Of a DNA stretch of 64,000 bases, positions 42,909-54,747 are shown piece after piece. The notes beneath the pieces are model-generated. The model was given only the letters and a program-made list of their open reading frames with translations. It was not told where the DNA came from and made no database searches. The translations under genes and the position numbers were made by a program. How positions within the stretch are numbered: the first letter of the stretch is position 1; each line of letters begins with the position of its first letter. The DNA is from Chelydra serpentina (Eukaryota > Chordata > Testudines > Chelydridae). Location: NCBI GenBank assembly GCA_037349315.1, contig JBAIAC010000008.1:126726001-126790000 (forward strand), in the 5' to 3' direction.

Positions 42909-43073
42909 CGGGTTTGCTTATGTTGCTCGTCAGTGAGGGTCTCCACAAGCTGAGGCCCCTCGGGGTCCTTGGTCAGGGCGGCACCGAGGCCCAGCTCTGG
43001 CGGGTAGGGGTTAATTAATAAGCCCCTGCGAGGGCTTCGGGAGGTTGACATGGTACTGCTGGGTTTTCTTGTG

Positions 43074-44046
43074 TCAGTCCAGTTGGTTGACCTCATAGGT
43101 GACATGCCTAACCTTCTGGACCACCTCGTAGGGCCCATGGCAGTGGGACAGTAGCTTTGACTCGCTCAAGGGCAGGAGAAGCAGGACCCGGTCACCAGGT
43201 TTATAGTCACAGCTCTGCGTGTCTCGGTTATAGGTTCGTGCTTGAGCCTCCTGGGCGACCGTTAAGTTTTCCTGAGCGAGCGCCCCGGCCTGAGTGAGGC
43301 GTTCCTGGAGCTGGAGGATGTATTTCAGGAGGCCCTGGGTTGGTGATGGAGCTTGCTCCCAGGTTTCGCGCATCAGGTCCAGCAGTCCCCGTGGGCGGCG
43401 GCCATACAGCAACTCAACGGGGAAAAACTTCGTAGAGGACTGAGGCACCTCCTGGATCGCCAGAAGCAAAGGCGAAAGTAGCTGGTCCCATTGGCATAGT
43501 CCTTCTGGGGGGAATTTGCGCAACATGTCCTTCAGAGTATAGTTAAACCGTTTGACCAAGCTGTCGGCAGATAGAGGTGTGCAACTGCTTGATCCCCAGG
43601 AGCCCACACACCTGCCGCAGCAGTTGGGAGGTAAAGTTGGTGCCCTGGTCAGTGAGAATCTCCCGGGGCAGGCCTACACGAGCAAAGACCTTCATGAGCT
43701 CGCCAGCGATGGTTCGGGTGGTGATGCTCCATAGGGGTACTGCCTCCGGGAAATGGGTAGCATAATCCACTAGGATGAATACATACTGAAATCCGGTGGT
43801 GCTTTTTGGGAGGGACCCTACCAGGTCCACGGCCTCGCGCTCGAACAGCATTTCAACTATAGGTATGGGGACCACTGGAGCCTTGGGTGTCCACGGGGGT
43901 GCAGCTAGCTGGCACTCTGGACAGGAGCTACAATAGTTCCTCACATCCTGATGCACGCCAGGCCAGAAGAAGCGTGTCAATATTGGAGTTAGAGTCTTCT
44001 CATGGCCAAAGTGTCCGGCAGCCGGGATGTCGTGGGCGAGTTTCAT
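43074..44046 (-). pseudogene. Gypsy-like integrase (upstream of RT)
   Basis: Two overlapping frames together cover an integrase. 43,543-44,046 has the HHCC zinc domain (AHDIPAAGHFGHEKTL ... NYCSSCPECQLAAPP), the first catalytic Asp in EREAVDLVGSLP and the second in EILTDQGTNFTS. 43,074-43,607 continues with DSLVKRFNYTLKDML, where the third catalytic residue, normally Glu in LVERFN, is Lys. It then reads LLLAIQEVPQSSTKFFPVEL and a C-terminal VLLLLPLSESKLLSHCHGPY domain. The frameshift lies near 43,560-43,600. The missing Glu and frameshift rule out activity. Its position before RT is copia-like. Confidence 0.88.
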
Positions 44047-44557
44047 TACCGCTCGCTGGTGACATCAAGGCACGAGTGGTTGGGTCTGGGGTTCTCCAGT
44101 GCACAGGTCCCATTCTACCCGATAGAGCCAATCCTGAAGCAGTTTGAAGTGTGGCCACTATTTCACCCGGTGCGGGTCAATTACGGCCGTCGACAGTGGC
44201 TAGGTGCTCGTAAGCACAACTGAGGGTGGGATCTGCCCTTTGGTCACAGCAAATGTCGTTGTGAAGCAGGGGTTCAGCAGCAACTCCCAGAGGGGAGTCC
44301 TTGGGTTCTTCTTCCTGTCCATTGGGGTTTGGTGCCTCCTCCCACTCTCACTGAGCCTCCAGGAGGCCCCCTTCCAGTACTGGGGTGACAGTAGGACTCT
44401 CCTCAGCGTTTGAGCGGAGGACTTCCAGGAAGTCTGGCCCCAGGATCACCAGGTAGGCAAGTCGAGGAGCCAGGCTGACCAGCATCAGTCGCGTGATCCC
44501 ATCAATGGTCAGCCGGACTTGGGTACTGGGGTAGGGTTGTATGTCACCGTGAATGCA

Positions 44558-44830
44558 CTATAACCGGATTGTCCCTAGACTTGGGTCGGCCTGGAGGCCT
44601 AGGCTTTGACAAATTAACATCTGGCCACAGCCTGAATCAATTAGGGCCAAGGCTGGGCAATCCCCCACAACCACTGGCACCATAGTCTTGGTGGCCTGTG
44701 GCCGTTGGGCACGGGCTTCTCCCATGCAGACCTGGCCGAAGTTGCAATCCATCTCGGTGCAGTCCCGCTGTAAATGTCCATATTTCCCGCAGGAAAAATA
44801 GGGTCCGAGCTCCGAGCGCCCAGGCCAAGC
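44558..44830 (-). pseudogene. Gypsy-like zinc knuckle and aspartic protease
   Basis: Reading the minus strand near 44,800-44,740, SCGKYGHLQRDCTEMDC is the gag CCHC zinc knuckle with its first Cys replaced by Tyr (YFSCGKYGH). About 20 codons on, VPVVVGDCPALALIDSGCGQ followed by MLICQSLGL is the protease active site (Asp-Ser-Gly). Beyond it, around 44,440-44,470, LAYLVILGPDFL fits the second conserved protease segment. A poly-G run at 44,849-44,866 precedes the knuckle in gag and probably marks a slippage site. Confidence 0.75.
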
Positions 44831-45519
44831 GGATGCTCCCGCCGGGCCCCGGGGGGGGGGGGGGGGCTTCAGTTGGTCCCTCTGCTAGCTGGCTGAGGTG
44901 ACGGGGCTTGTCAGACCGGGACCTCGGCAGGTTGGAGTCAGGGCTCCTGGCCCTATGAAGGATTTTGCAGTTTAATCTGGGCGCCCCCCTTCTTCTCTGG
45001 GCTAGGATGCTCTGGTCCTGGTGGAGCAGCTCGGATAGTTGGCCCCACTGGTGCTTCAGCAGCGAGGAAATCCTCCATCAGGGTGATGGCCATGGCTAGC
45101 ATTGCAGGCCAGTGGCGGAGGACCCAGGCCCTGCCTTGTGATGGGAGGATATGGACAAATTGCTCCAGAATAATTTGTTCAGTGAGCTTGTCTGGGGTTC
45201 ACCGTTCGGGCTGTAGCCACTGCTTGGGCTTCCCTTAGCTCTTGGGCTACCACCCGGGGTTGGGCACCCGTAGGGTAGACCGACTCCAGAACTGCCGCCG
45301 GAAACTCTCCAGGCTAATGTCCAAGGCACCTAAGATCGCCGCCTTTACCCGGGGGTAGTCCTGGGCCTCCTCCATAGACAAGCCCTGATATGCGGTTTGG
45401 GCGGTCCCTGTCAGGTACGGGGCCAAGAGGGTAGTCCATTGGTCTCAGGCCCACCCTGCGACTAAGGCCACCCTTTCACATATCACAAGGAAGACCTCTG
45501 GGTCGTCATTGGGGCCCAT

Positions 45520-45845
45520 CTAGATCAACCGGATGGAAGGAGTTATGCTGGGTAGTCTGGTGGCCCTCTCCTCCCCCCGCCCCCCGGGCTGGAGCTCCGC
45601 AGAATGGGGCAGCAGCGTCGTCAATTGCTGCAGGCATTGTTGCTGGTGGTCCCGGTTTTGGCGTCCCTGCTCCAAAATCAGATGTTGCTGTTGGGTTCCT
45701 AGCTGTTGGACCAGCTGCTGCTGCTGTTGGAGCTGGGCTGCCTGCTGCTGTTGTTGGCTTTTGGCCAGGAACTTAACAAGCTTATCCATATCCATCGTTG
45801 CCCGGGCACATTCCTGAAGAAACGTGTAGATCTCAGAGAAGAGTG
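45520..45845 (-). pseudogene. Gypsy-like gag, N-terminal glutamine-rich part
   Basis: The frame running from about 45,845 reads FLQECARATMDMDKLVKFL. A glutamine-rich coiled stretch follows (long Q runs coded by CTG/TTG-rich plus-strand sequence at 45,640-45,770), then LTTLLPHSAELQPGGRGEER. The Met at 45,795 is a plausible gag start; the in-frame residues upstream partly belong to the neighbouring hAT in antisense. Between 45,520 and 44,830 the gag body is broken by frame changes. No 5' LTR or primer-binding site is found, since hAT sequence begins at about 45,846. Confidence 0.65.
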
Positions 45846-48110
45846 TGGTGGAGGCGCAAGAAACAGCTGCTGCTGAGTTTAGTTCCTTAAATCTAGATGA
45901 TCCAGGACTGTGGACCCACTTGAGCAGTAGCCTGAGGGACTTCCTTATACTGCATGGGCCACAGCAAGTGAAAAACTTCATGTTCCCCAAAGACAATGAA
46001 AATAGAAGTTTCCATCCAACACATTACTGGCGTGAAATCCCCAATGGTGACAAAGTGGAGAGGCCATGGCTTATGTACTCAAAAACCGAGAATGCTGCAC
46101 ACTGTTTTTGTTGCAAACTCTTCCAGTCTAATGTTCCAGCCACATTGGGTTCTACAGGAACAAAGGACTGGAAAAATCTGGCTAGAAATCTGGCATGCCA
46201 TGAGAAGGCAGCAAATCACCAGAGAGAATTCCATAGGTGGAAAGAGCTTGAGATGAGACTAAGGTTAAAGGCCACCATAGATGATTAGCATCAAGAGAAG
46301 ATTGCACCAGAGTCTCTTAACTGGCAAAATGTTCTGAAAAGGCTCATTGCCATTGTGAGAATGCTTGCTACCCAACACCTAGCCCTGTGTGGCACTTCAG
46401 ATCAGCTGTATGTGCCAAACAATGGAAACTTCCTTAAAATTGTGAAGCTGATGGCTGATTTTGATGCTGTACTCCAGGAGCATCTAAGAAGAGTCACAAC
46501 CCAAGAAATGTACACATACCACTACTTTGGAAAAACAATTCAAAATGAGATCATACAGTTACTGGCAACAAAAGTCAAACAGAAGATTGTGGCACATCTG
46601 AAGGCAGCAAGATATTACTCTGTTATTCTGGACTGCACACCTGACATCAGCCATACGGAACAAATGACTTTAATGGTGCGTTTTGTAACAACAACAGAAC
46701 CTAGTGAAAATGTCCCTGCAATTGTGACTGTCGGAAAGCATTTTCTATAATTTATTGACATTGATGATACTACAGGAGCTGGTATGACAAATGTGCTTCT
46801 TAAAAATCTGGAAAATACGGGAATTGCTATAGCTGACATGAGAGGAAAGAACAGAGAGTGCAGATATGGAGCTGAGAGTTAAACCCTTGAGCTTTTTTTG
46901 TCCCATACAGTTTTCATTCATTGAACTTGGTGGTCAGTGATGCAGCATCAGCTTCTAGTGAGGCTGCTGAATTTTTTTAATGTAATTCAAAGCATCTATG
47001 TATTTTTCTCTGCATCAACTCATCAATGGCAAATTTTGAAGCAACATCTGGGAACATCCTCACTGACACTGAAACCACTGAGTGCCACACGATGTGAAAG
47101 GCGAGTGGAGGTGATAAAGCCTATCAAACACCAAATTGGGAAGATAGATGATGCCATAGTTGCCATTATGGAGGATAATGCTATGACAGGAACTGTTCAT
47201 GGGAGAACAGTGGCAGAAGGAAATGGAATCACCAGAAACATACATAACTTCAAATTTCTGTGTGGCTTAGTGTTGTGGCATGACATACTGTTTGAAATAA
47301 ATGTTGTAAGCAAGAGACTCCAAGGTGTTGACCTTGATATATCTGGAGCAATGGAACAACTGGACAAAGCAAAGTCATACCTACAGTCTTACCAGTCAGA
47401 TGAGAGATTTCAAAACATCCTGAAGAGTGCACAGAAGTTGGCAGAGGAACTTCACACTGAAGCTATTTTCCCACCCATTCAAGAATACAAGAGTCACCGA
47501 AGAAGATGACATTTTGATTACGAGGCACGGGATAATCCCAGAAGAGACCCCAAACAACAATTCAAAGTTGAATTCTTTAACCAGGTGCTAGATTGTGCAA
47601 TACAGTCAGTTGAAGAACATTTCATGCAGCTCAAGGAACACAGCAGTATATTTGAGATGTTGTATGATATTCCAAAACTCCTCACTATACCTGAAGAAGA
47701 CCTACACCAGCAATGCAGGGCACTAGAAACAGTGTTGACACATGATGACATGTGCGATATTGAGGCAAGTGATTTAGGTGATGAACTAAAAGCCCTTTCA
47801 AGATACATTTCAGCAGGATCAACTCCAAAGTCTGTTCTGGAATATATGTGCACAAATAAGATGACCACCCTCTTTCCAAATGCTTCATTGCTCTGTGCAT
47901 ACTTCTAACACTTCCTGTAACAGTTGCCAGTGGAGAACGCAGCTTCTCCAAGCTGAAGTTAATAAAAACACATCTACGCGCCACAATGACACAGGAGAGG
48001 CTGGTCAGCCTTGCAACTATCTCAATAGAGAGTGAGCTGGCCCAGACTGTGGACCTTCAGGAAGCAGTTCAAATCTTTGCAACCAAGAAGGCACGGAAAG
48101 CACCACTTTG
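45845..48110 (+). pseudogene. hAT transposase pseudogene
   Basis: The N-terminal zinc finger region (45,845-46,288) reads PGLWTHLSSSLRDFLILHGP, RPWLMYSKTENAAHCFCCKL and a HEKAANHQ pair. DUF4371-type transposase follows in the same frame (46,355-46,750) with VILDCTPDISHTEQMTLMVR, holding the first catalytic Asp. 46,937-47,509 and 47,585-47,908 carry the long helical insertion. The C-terminal hAT dimerisation domain (about 47,902-48,108) is in another frame: LTLPVTVASGERSFSKLKLI, TMTQERLVSLATISIE. There are in-frame stops near 46,286, 46,748 and 46,870, a deletion around 46,850-46,900 that removes the second catalytic region (CRGQSYDNG type), and a frameshift near 47,900. It is clearly dead. 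Confidence 0.88.
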
Positions 48111-48398
48111 ATTATTCAAACAGATAAAAATGCCAGTGTTTACTATGTAGACAAGAAAAGTTACATTTGCTGTTCAGACATTTGAAAGTTAAGTGTTACT
48201 TAAAATTTTTGAACAAGGCATTTTAAGTTGTTAGTTTCTCCTTTATTGGGGTAGGTAGCAGAGCAGTACCATGAGAGAAGTAGAACGGGAAGAAGGCAGA
48301 ATTGAGATCTTTCAAAATTTTTGCCCAAGAGAGGGGGCATGGGGGCATATTTTGAGCTCCTCGCCTCAGGTGCCAAAATGTTGTGGGACAGCCCTGCA
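45846..48398 (+). mobile_element. hAT DNA transposon (ZMYM/DUF4371-type), degraded
   Basis: A hAT transposase can be followed in one frame for about 2 kb with in-frame stops, and a non-coding 3' end follows. The right end near 48,390-48,398 reads GGGACAGCCCTG, whose inverse CAGGGCTG is a hAT terminus. The left end is missing: the sequence starts abruptly at the gypsy gag. A (gggggcat)-type patch at 48,325-48,345 precedes the terminus. Confidence 0.8.
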
Positions 48399-48571
48399 CC
48401 TATTTTCCCCTGGTTCATGCATCACACTGAGGCTTAGGCTTCCAGATGCACTCAGGGCAGGCACACAGGCACCGAGGAAACTTTTACTGCAAAAACAGGT
48501 CCCAAGCAAGTTTTAGGTGCTTACATGTTTGGCGGCAGCTGAGGGAAGTTTTGTGAATCCCAGTGGAGCCT
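48399..48571. other. Spacer between hAT and CR1
   Basis: No feature recognised. Confidence 0.5.
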
Positions 48572-50205
48572 GATTCATAGAATCATAGAATCTCAGGGTT
48601 GGAAGGGACCTCAGGAGGTCATCTAGTCCAACCCCCTGCTCAAAGCAGGACCAACCCCAACTAGATCATCCCAGCCAGGGCTTTGTCAAGCCTGACCTTA
48701 AAAACCTCCAAGGAAGGAGACTCCACCACCTCCCTAGGTAACCCATTCCAGTGCTTCACCACCCTACTAGTGAAAAAGTTTTTCCTAATATCCAACCTAA
48801 ACCTCCCCCTCTGCAACTTGAGACCATTACTCCTTGTTCTGTCATCTTCTACCACTGAGAACAGTCTAGATCCAGCCTCTTTGGAACCCCCTTTTAGGTA
48901 GTTGAAAGCAGCTATCAAATCCCCCCTCACTCTTCTCTTCTGCAGGCTAAACAATCTCAGTTCCCTCAGCCTCTCCTCATAAGTCATGTGCTCCAGCCCC
49001 CTAATCATTTTTGTTGCCCTCCGTTGGACTCTTTCCAATTTATCCACATCCTTCTTGTAGTGTGGGGCCCAAAACTGGACACAGTACTCCAAATGAGGCC
49101 TCACCAGTGCCGAATAGAGGGGAATAATCACGTCCCTCGATCTGCTGGAAATGCCCCTACTTATACAGCCCAAAATGCCGTTAGCCTTCTTGGCAACAAG
49201 GGCACACTGTTGACTCATATTCAGCTTTTCATCCACTGTAACCCCTAGGTCCTTTTCTGCAGAACTGCTGCCCAGCCATTCGGTCCCTAGTCTGTAGCAG
49301 TGCATGGGATTCTTCCGTCCTAAGTGCAGGACTCTGCACTTGTCCTTGTTGAACCTCATCAGATTTCTTTTGGCCCAATCCTCTAATTTGTCTAGGTCCC
49401 TCTGTATCCTATCCCTACCCTCCAGCGTATCAACCACTCCTCCCAGTTTAGTGTCATCTGCAAACTTGCTAAGGGTGCAGTCCACACCATCCTCCAGGTC
49501 GTTGATGAAGATATTGAACAAAACCGGCCCCAGCACCGACCCTTGGGGCACTCCACTTGATACCGGCTGCCAACTAGACATGGAGCCATTGATCACTACC
49601 TGTTGAGCACGACCATCCAGCCAGTTTTCTATCCACCTTACCGTCCGTTCATCCAGCCCATACTTCTTTAACTTGCTGGCAAGAACGCTGTGCGAGACTG
49701 TATCAAAAGCTTTGCTAAAGTCAAGAAATAGCACATCCACTGCTTTCCCCTCATCCACAGAGCCAGTTATCTCATCATAGAAGGCAATTAGGTTAGTCAG
49801 GCATGACTTGCCCTTGGTGAATCCATGCTGACTGTTTCTGATCACTTTCCCCTCCTTTAAGTGGTTCAAAATTGATTCCTTGAGGACCTGTTCCATGATT
49901 TTTCCAGGGATTGAGGTGAGACTGACTGGCCTGTAGTTCCCCGGATCTTCCTTCTTCCCTTTTTTAAAGATGGGCACTACATTAGCTTTTTTCCAGTCAT
50001 CCGGGACCTCCCCCGATTGGCATGATTTGTCAAAGATAATGGCCAATGGCTCTGCAATCACATCGGCCAACTCCTTTAGCACCCTCGGATGCAGTGCATC
50101 CGGCCCCATGGACTTGTGTTCGTCCAGCTTTTCTAAATAGTCCCGAACTACTTCTTTCTCCACAGAGGGCTGGTCACCTCCTCCCCATACCGTGCTGCGG
50201 AGTCC
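48572..50205 (-). mobile_element. CR1 LINE, 5'-truncated, intact RT frame
   Basis: The 3' end with ATTCTATG-type repeats (gattcatagaatcatagaat) is at the left; the element runs to about 50,205 on the minus strand. It contains the reverse transcriptase half only. The uninterrupted frame suggests recent insertion by incomplete target-primed reverse transcription. Confidence 0.9.
48661..50163 (-). CDS. CR1 ORF2 reverse transcriptase part, open frame
   Basis: The 500-residue frame starts at an internal Met (preceded in frame by CR1-like sequence, so this is not the natural start) and ends at the CR1 stop. Motifs: [15 protein letters not shown] at residues 20-34, NYRPVSLTS at 76-84, [11 protein letters not shown] at 111-121, [15 protein letters not shown] at 144-158, [10 protein letters not shown] at 204-213 and FADDTKLGG at 234-242. 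The C-terminal tail [20 protein letters not shown] ... [13 protein letters not shown] is complete. All reverse transcriptase residues I can check are intact, but without the endonuclease half it cannot mobilise by itself. It differs from the 18.8-kb copy at many positions, so it belongs to another CR1 subfamily. Confidence 0.9.
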   Translation of the reverse strand: MEKEVVRDYLEKLDEHKSMGPDALHPRVLKELADVIAEPLAIIFDKSCQSGEVPDDWKKANVVPIFKKGKKEDPGNYRPVSLTSIPGKIMEQVLKESILNHLKEGKVIRNSQHGFTKGKSCLTNLIAFYDEITGSVDEGKAVDVLFLDFSKAFDTVSHSVLASKLKKYGLDERTVRWIENWLDGRAQQVVINGSMSSWQPVSSGVPQGSVLGPVLFNIFINDLEDGVDCTLSKFADDTKLGGVVDTLEGRDRIQRDLDKLEDWAKRNLMRFNKDKCRVLHLGRKNPMHCYRLGTEWLGSSSAEKDLGVTVDEKLNMSQQCALVAKKANGILGCISRGISSRSRDVIIPLYSALVRPHLEYCVQFWAPHYKKDVDKLERVQRRATKMIRGLEHMTYEERLRELRLFSLQKRRVRGDLIAAFNYLKGGSKEAGSRLFSVVEDDRTRSNGLKLQRGRFRLDIRKNFFTSRVVKHWNGLPREVVESPSLEVFKVRLDKALAGMI

Positions 50206-53200
50206 AGGATTTAGGCACCTAAAGTTGCATTTAGGTACCTGAGTTCCTTTATGACTGTAGCCCTAAGTTTGTATAATGCTGGTTTTAATCAGCTGTTGCA
50301 CCAGTGTTTGCTGGTGATCACAATTATATACATAAAATATAAGCCGTCAGTAACAAGACATGTACAAATAAAGTTAAAGGTACATGTTTAAAAAGGATGG
50401 GCCAGATCCTCAGCTGATGTAACTCAGCATAGCTCTGTTGAAGCCGATGAGGCTATGCTGCTTTATACTAGCTGAGGTTATGGGTCGAGTGAACATTAAA
50501 ACTTTTTAAAATTACTTAAGCAGTCAAGAGTAAAATGATCAAATGAACAAAGCGAAAAGTGATTATGCATATCACTATTATTACATCAAGCTACACATGC
50601 ATCAATGACTCTTCTGGCAAACAGAATTGTTGTCACACAAGATATTTGTCTTTATTTAGCGGTCAGAGGCTGTTTTCCTACTGAGGCATAATGTGTTTGA
50701 GATTGATATATACCCTGCCTTATTTGTCATAAAGTCACTGAATCATACTTTGCTGCCATAGTCAGATTCAATTACTTAGTCACTGGAACAATTGATTCAT
50801 AACTAGAACTAGTCGGTTTGATGCACAGATTGTGTTCACTTTTATTTTAAATCAAAAGCATGTAGTTTTTCTTATAATGCACAAAGTTCAGGAGACGCCT
50901 GAAGCAAAACCAAACTATATTTGAATTATGAATGAGCCAAAAAAACCCACAACCTACATTGTTTTTGCAGAATTTACCAAGACGATACATTTCCATTGTC
51001 CAATCACTCAGAAACACCCTGGGCCAAAATTAAACATTCCAGAAACCATCCTCTGGCCTGACATTAAGTGAGAAATTCCCTGTTCAAAAGAAGAAAAGAG
51101 AGAGAAAAATTGGATTGAGTTGCATGTGTCAAAAATAGCATTTAGGATGGAATTGTGGTTGTAAATATGGAGCCATGACTATGGGGCTGTAATACATACA
51201 ATAATCAAATATCCATATCACACAAAAATGAGACACACAAGTTCCTAGTTCCAAACAAGTGAATTAAGAGCGGTCACATTAGGAGTAGTCTCTTTGAAGC
51301 CTGAGAGTTTTTCACAAATAACTTTGAATGCCAGCACTCATGTAAATCAATTGGATTCTTTCCTTTTTTGACTTAAATGGGCTCTGGAGTAGACTTTAGG
51401 TCCCAGTCTGAAGTACTGCACCACAGAAATTCCACCAAAGATACCGTACATTGCCTGGGGCTGAGAGCGTTGCTTATGTGGTATTCTATGGAACCTCCCT
51501 CTAGTTATAGTGCAAATATTCTGCAGTCTCATCAATAGGGAATATTGCAGCGTGGCCTGTCTGAAGGATCTGTAAGGAAATGCCTTCTCTGATCACTCTT
51601 AGGAACCTCTCTTCCTAGGCAGGTTTTCTAGGTAAACTCTAACAGTTTTAGTCTCAGAAAGCAAATAATGGTGAGTGGAGCACAAAATCTTGTAGATCGT
51701 TTTGGCAGTAATACCTCTGCTTTTCTAAAAACACACGTTTCCTTCAAACCTTCTCTTTGGTTTGTCAATGCTGCTCCTCTGTTTCTTTGAATAATAGCTC
51801 AAGCCCAGCAGTCGGTTTTATAAACCTGGGGAAAACAGTCTCCTACCCCTAGCAAGTGACCAGTGGGCGGTACTAACATTTAGGGCCAAATTCAGAAGTG
51901 AGTCAAAGGCACTATAAATTGATGTACTTCCTCCTTATTAATGTGTGTTAATACCAATGTAGACATCCTTGGACTTCAAAATGTGTAATCTATACCCCTT
52001 GTCCATTCCCTCTAAATTAAGTCTACTGAGTCTATTGGTATCTGAATCTGAGAGGCTTTTTGTTCTGTGTTTGTACAGCACCTAGCACGGTGAGTTCCTG
52101 GTCCACAGTTGGGGCTCCTTGATGTTATGATAATATGAATAATTATTAATTCATTCATTATTTATTTATTAATATTTATTAATAAATAATAATACTAGTA
52201 AGGTGCAAAGGATTCTAAGCAGTGGCCATTTAGGTCACATGTTGAAAGGCCAGAAGAGAGACGAGTAATAGGAAAAACAACTGAAAGGAAAGTGTAAGAA
52301 TCTGTACATCAGGGGTAATCCATTATCTTCTGTCAAGATCCAGATTTCTTGGTCAAAGTATAGTTAAGGTCCAGACTCCAGAGAAAATAATTTAAAAATT
52401 AACAATGATACTAAATAAATAAAAATATTTCAGGGTCCATTCAAAAGCATCTGGAGGTCTGCATTTGGCCTGTGGTCCGCCTATTGACTACCCCTGCTGT
52501 ACATTAAAGCAGTCCTCCCATCCTACACATTCTACCAGCTTCTTCAGTCTCCTTAGCATCTACGGTTGGGATTTTCGAAAGTACTCAGCGTTGGCCTAAT
52601 TCTGCTCCCACTGGCAAAATAAGGAGACTTTATTACTTTCCAAGCAATTTCTTTACAAGTTGGTGAAGGATGATCACCTCAATGAGGACTAGTGACATGT
52701 TCAGGTTTCAAATTTCAGCCATTTTTGAGTTACTGAAATGAAAAAACTATGGAAATATTAGATATATTTTTGCCAGCAGGAAAAAAATATTTTTCACATA
52801 CACACAAAAATGGTTGAAGGAATTTAGCTCAGACTTCAGATGGAGGCTTGGCAAGGAAAGTTTCATCCTAAAATATATTTTTCAGAAAGGTATAAGTCTA
52901 TGAAAACAGAGATGGTAAATGAAACAGTCTTCCAACCTCAGCTATTCAAACTTAATAATAAATATTTATTAAAAGGAGCAGGGTTTCAAGTCATTTATAG
53001 GGATCTTAATCTCAATATATGCCTTTTTTATAACTATTTACACTAACAGTATGATGCTCACATATGATGTCTGCAATCTGCTGAGGTCAGTTTGGATTCT
53101 TGGAAGCTGATGGCATCCAGCTGTATTCTGGAATTCAGTGAGATCATCCCCTTTCCCTCTCTTATATATTCTGAGCTGCATCAGACCTTGCTCTGTCACT

Positions 53201-54339
53201 GCCCTTGATGCTTCCCTGTTTACAGACAAACAGCACTTGCTTTCTTGTGCACACTTCTTAATACAGGTTTTAATGCTTCCAGAACACTCACAAGGAATGC
53301 CAAAGTGATAGCTTCGGCCACATTAAAATAACAGTTATCCAGGATTTTCTTTAGGTCTGATTCAATTACTGTCTCATGGATTCCTCTGTCCTTAATTTTT
53401 TTTTATATAAATTGTCTACTGTTTTATATATTGTCTGTATTATTCGGCCAGTCCTGCAACCTTTATTCATGCAAATTGTCCTTATGCACATGATCAGATG
53501 AGTAAGGATTGTGAGACTGAGTCCTATATTTGTACAGCATCAGGTATATCCTCTGTCTCTCAACATTTAACCACCTACAACTTTAATCTACCAAGTAGTC
53601 TTTGTGACCCTAGAACCTCTTAGTGCCAACAGGCAAGGGGCACAGAGAGGGGTGCATAGGTGTTACAGGGATTTCTTGAGTCTGGCATGTACATTATAGT
53701 TCACCAAAGAGGTTTCAAATAAAAGCCAGTGTCACACCGATCATCAATGTCATTGTGTATGCCAGGAGTATTGTTCATACATTCAAAATTATGTTAACAT
53801 CTGTGTCTAGGGACTGGTCACCAGCAAAGGTGAAAAGCAGGTTTTTGGCCAAACAAGAAATGTTTATCTATCTGGCTGCTTACATACACATTAAGTATTG
53901 TCTGGTTCAGAATGGAGCTCCTCTCACCAGTCTAAACCGAACGTTAATAAAGGATTGTAAAAACTTCTAAAAGAGAAAAGTAACAGGAAGAAGCAAACAG
54001 TGGTGGGCTGAGCCCTATCTCGAAGTGCACATCAAAGGTTTGCTCTTGTATATTTGGGGGACAAAGAAGACACGCTGTCATCCTTATCTAGGAAGTAAAT
54101 GGAAAGTGAGTTTACTCCATGGAAGAAGGGTCTCAGTCAGGATTGGTTTAAATCATTGGAGAGAACTTTGGGTGAGATAAGCTTCTTTAGAAAAGAGGAT
54201 AACTTGTTAGTTAAGTTTAGTCTCTAGAAAGCATTGTGATTTTGTTTTATATGCAACCATTTGTTTCCAATACTGTTACTCACTAGCACTTGAATCGCTC
54301 TGTGCTGATAGTCAACCTATTTAGTACACTATCAGTGTG
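50206..54339. other. Intergenic DNA, no gene recognised
   Basis: Long stretch without recognisable genes. 50,395-50,475 has the old 'gatcctcagctgatgtaact' repeat. 52,055-52,135 resembles a MIR-like tail (tgtttgtacagcacctagca). 52,130-52,200 is a run of TTATTAAT-type sequence. No RNA gene was seen. Confidence 0.5.
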
Positions 54340-54519
54340 GGGGGGATAGCTCAGTGGTTTGAGCATTGGCCTGCTAAACCCAGCGTTGTGAGTTCAATCC
54401 TTGAGGGAGCCACTTAGGGACCTGGGGCAAAAATTGGGGATTGGTCCTGCTTTGAGCAGGGGGTTGGACTAGATGACCTCCTAAGGTCCCTTCCAACCCT
54501 GATATTCTATGATTCTATT
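54340..54519 (+). repeat. Cry SINE, plus strand
   Basis: This is the best preserved copy: gggggggatagctcagtgg, cctgctaaacccagcgttgt, gagttcaatccttgagggag, ggggcaaaaattggggattg, gtcctgctttgagcaggggg and the tail gatattctatgattctat. The PolIII A and B boxes are intact. Confidence 0.92.
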
Positions 54520-54747
54520 CTTGTTTTTGCTCTAAATATATCTAAGTGCTGTGGTGTTAAGCAAAGTGGTGATCCTGAATTGAGTCTTGCCAGCTGGTGT
54601 GTACTGTTCTTTTGGAAACACTGGGCCTGGTAATGCTGTGAGTATTCAGTGGATAAGGGGCTGGACACTACAGGGAGTGCTCGAAGGACTTGTGGTTGGT
54701 GTGTGCCTATTACTAACCCGTGTAAAGAGAGAGCAAAGCCTGTGGAG

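Noticed and set aside
46370..46750. Domesticated hAT (ZMYM-like) host gene
   Set aside because: In-frame stops, a deleted catalytic region and a frameshift before the dimerisation domain indicate a dead transposon copy.
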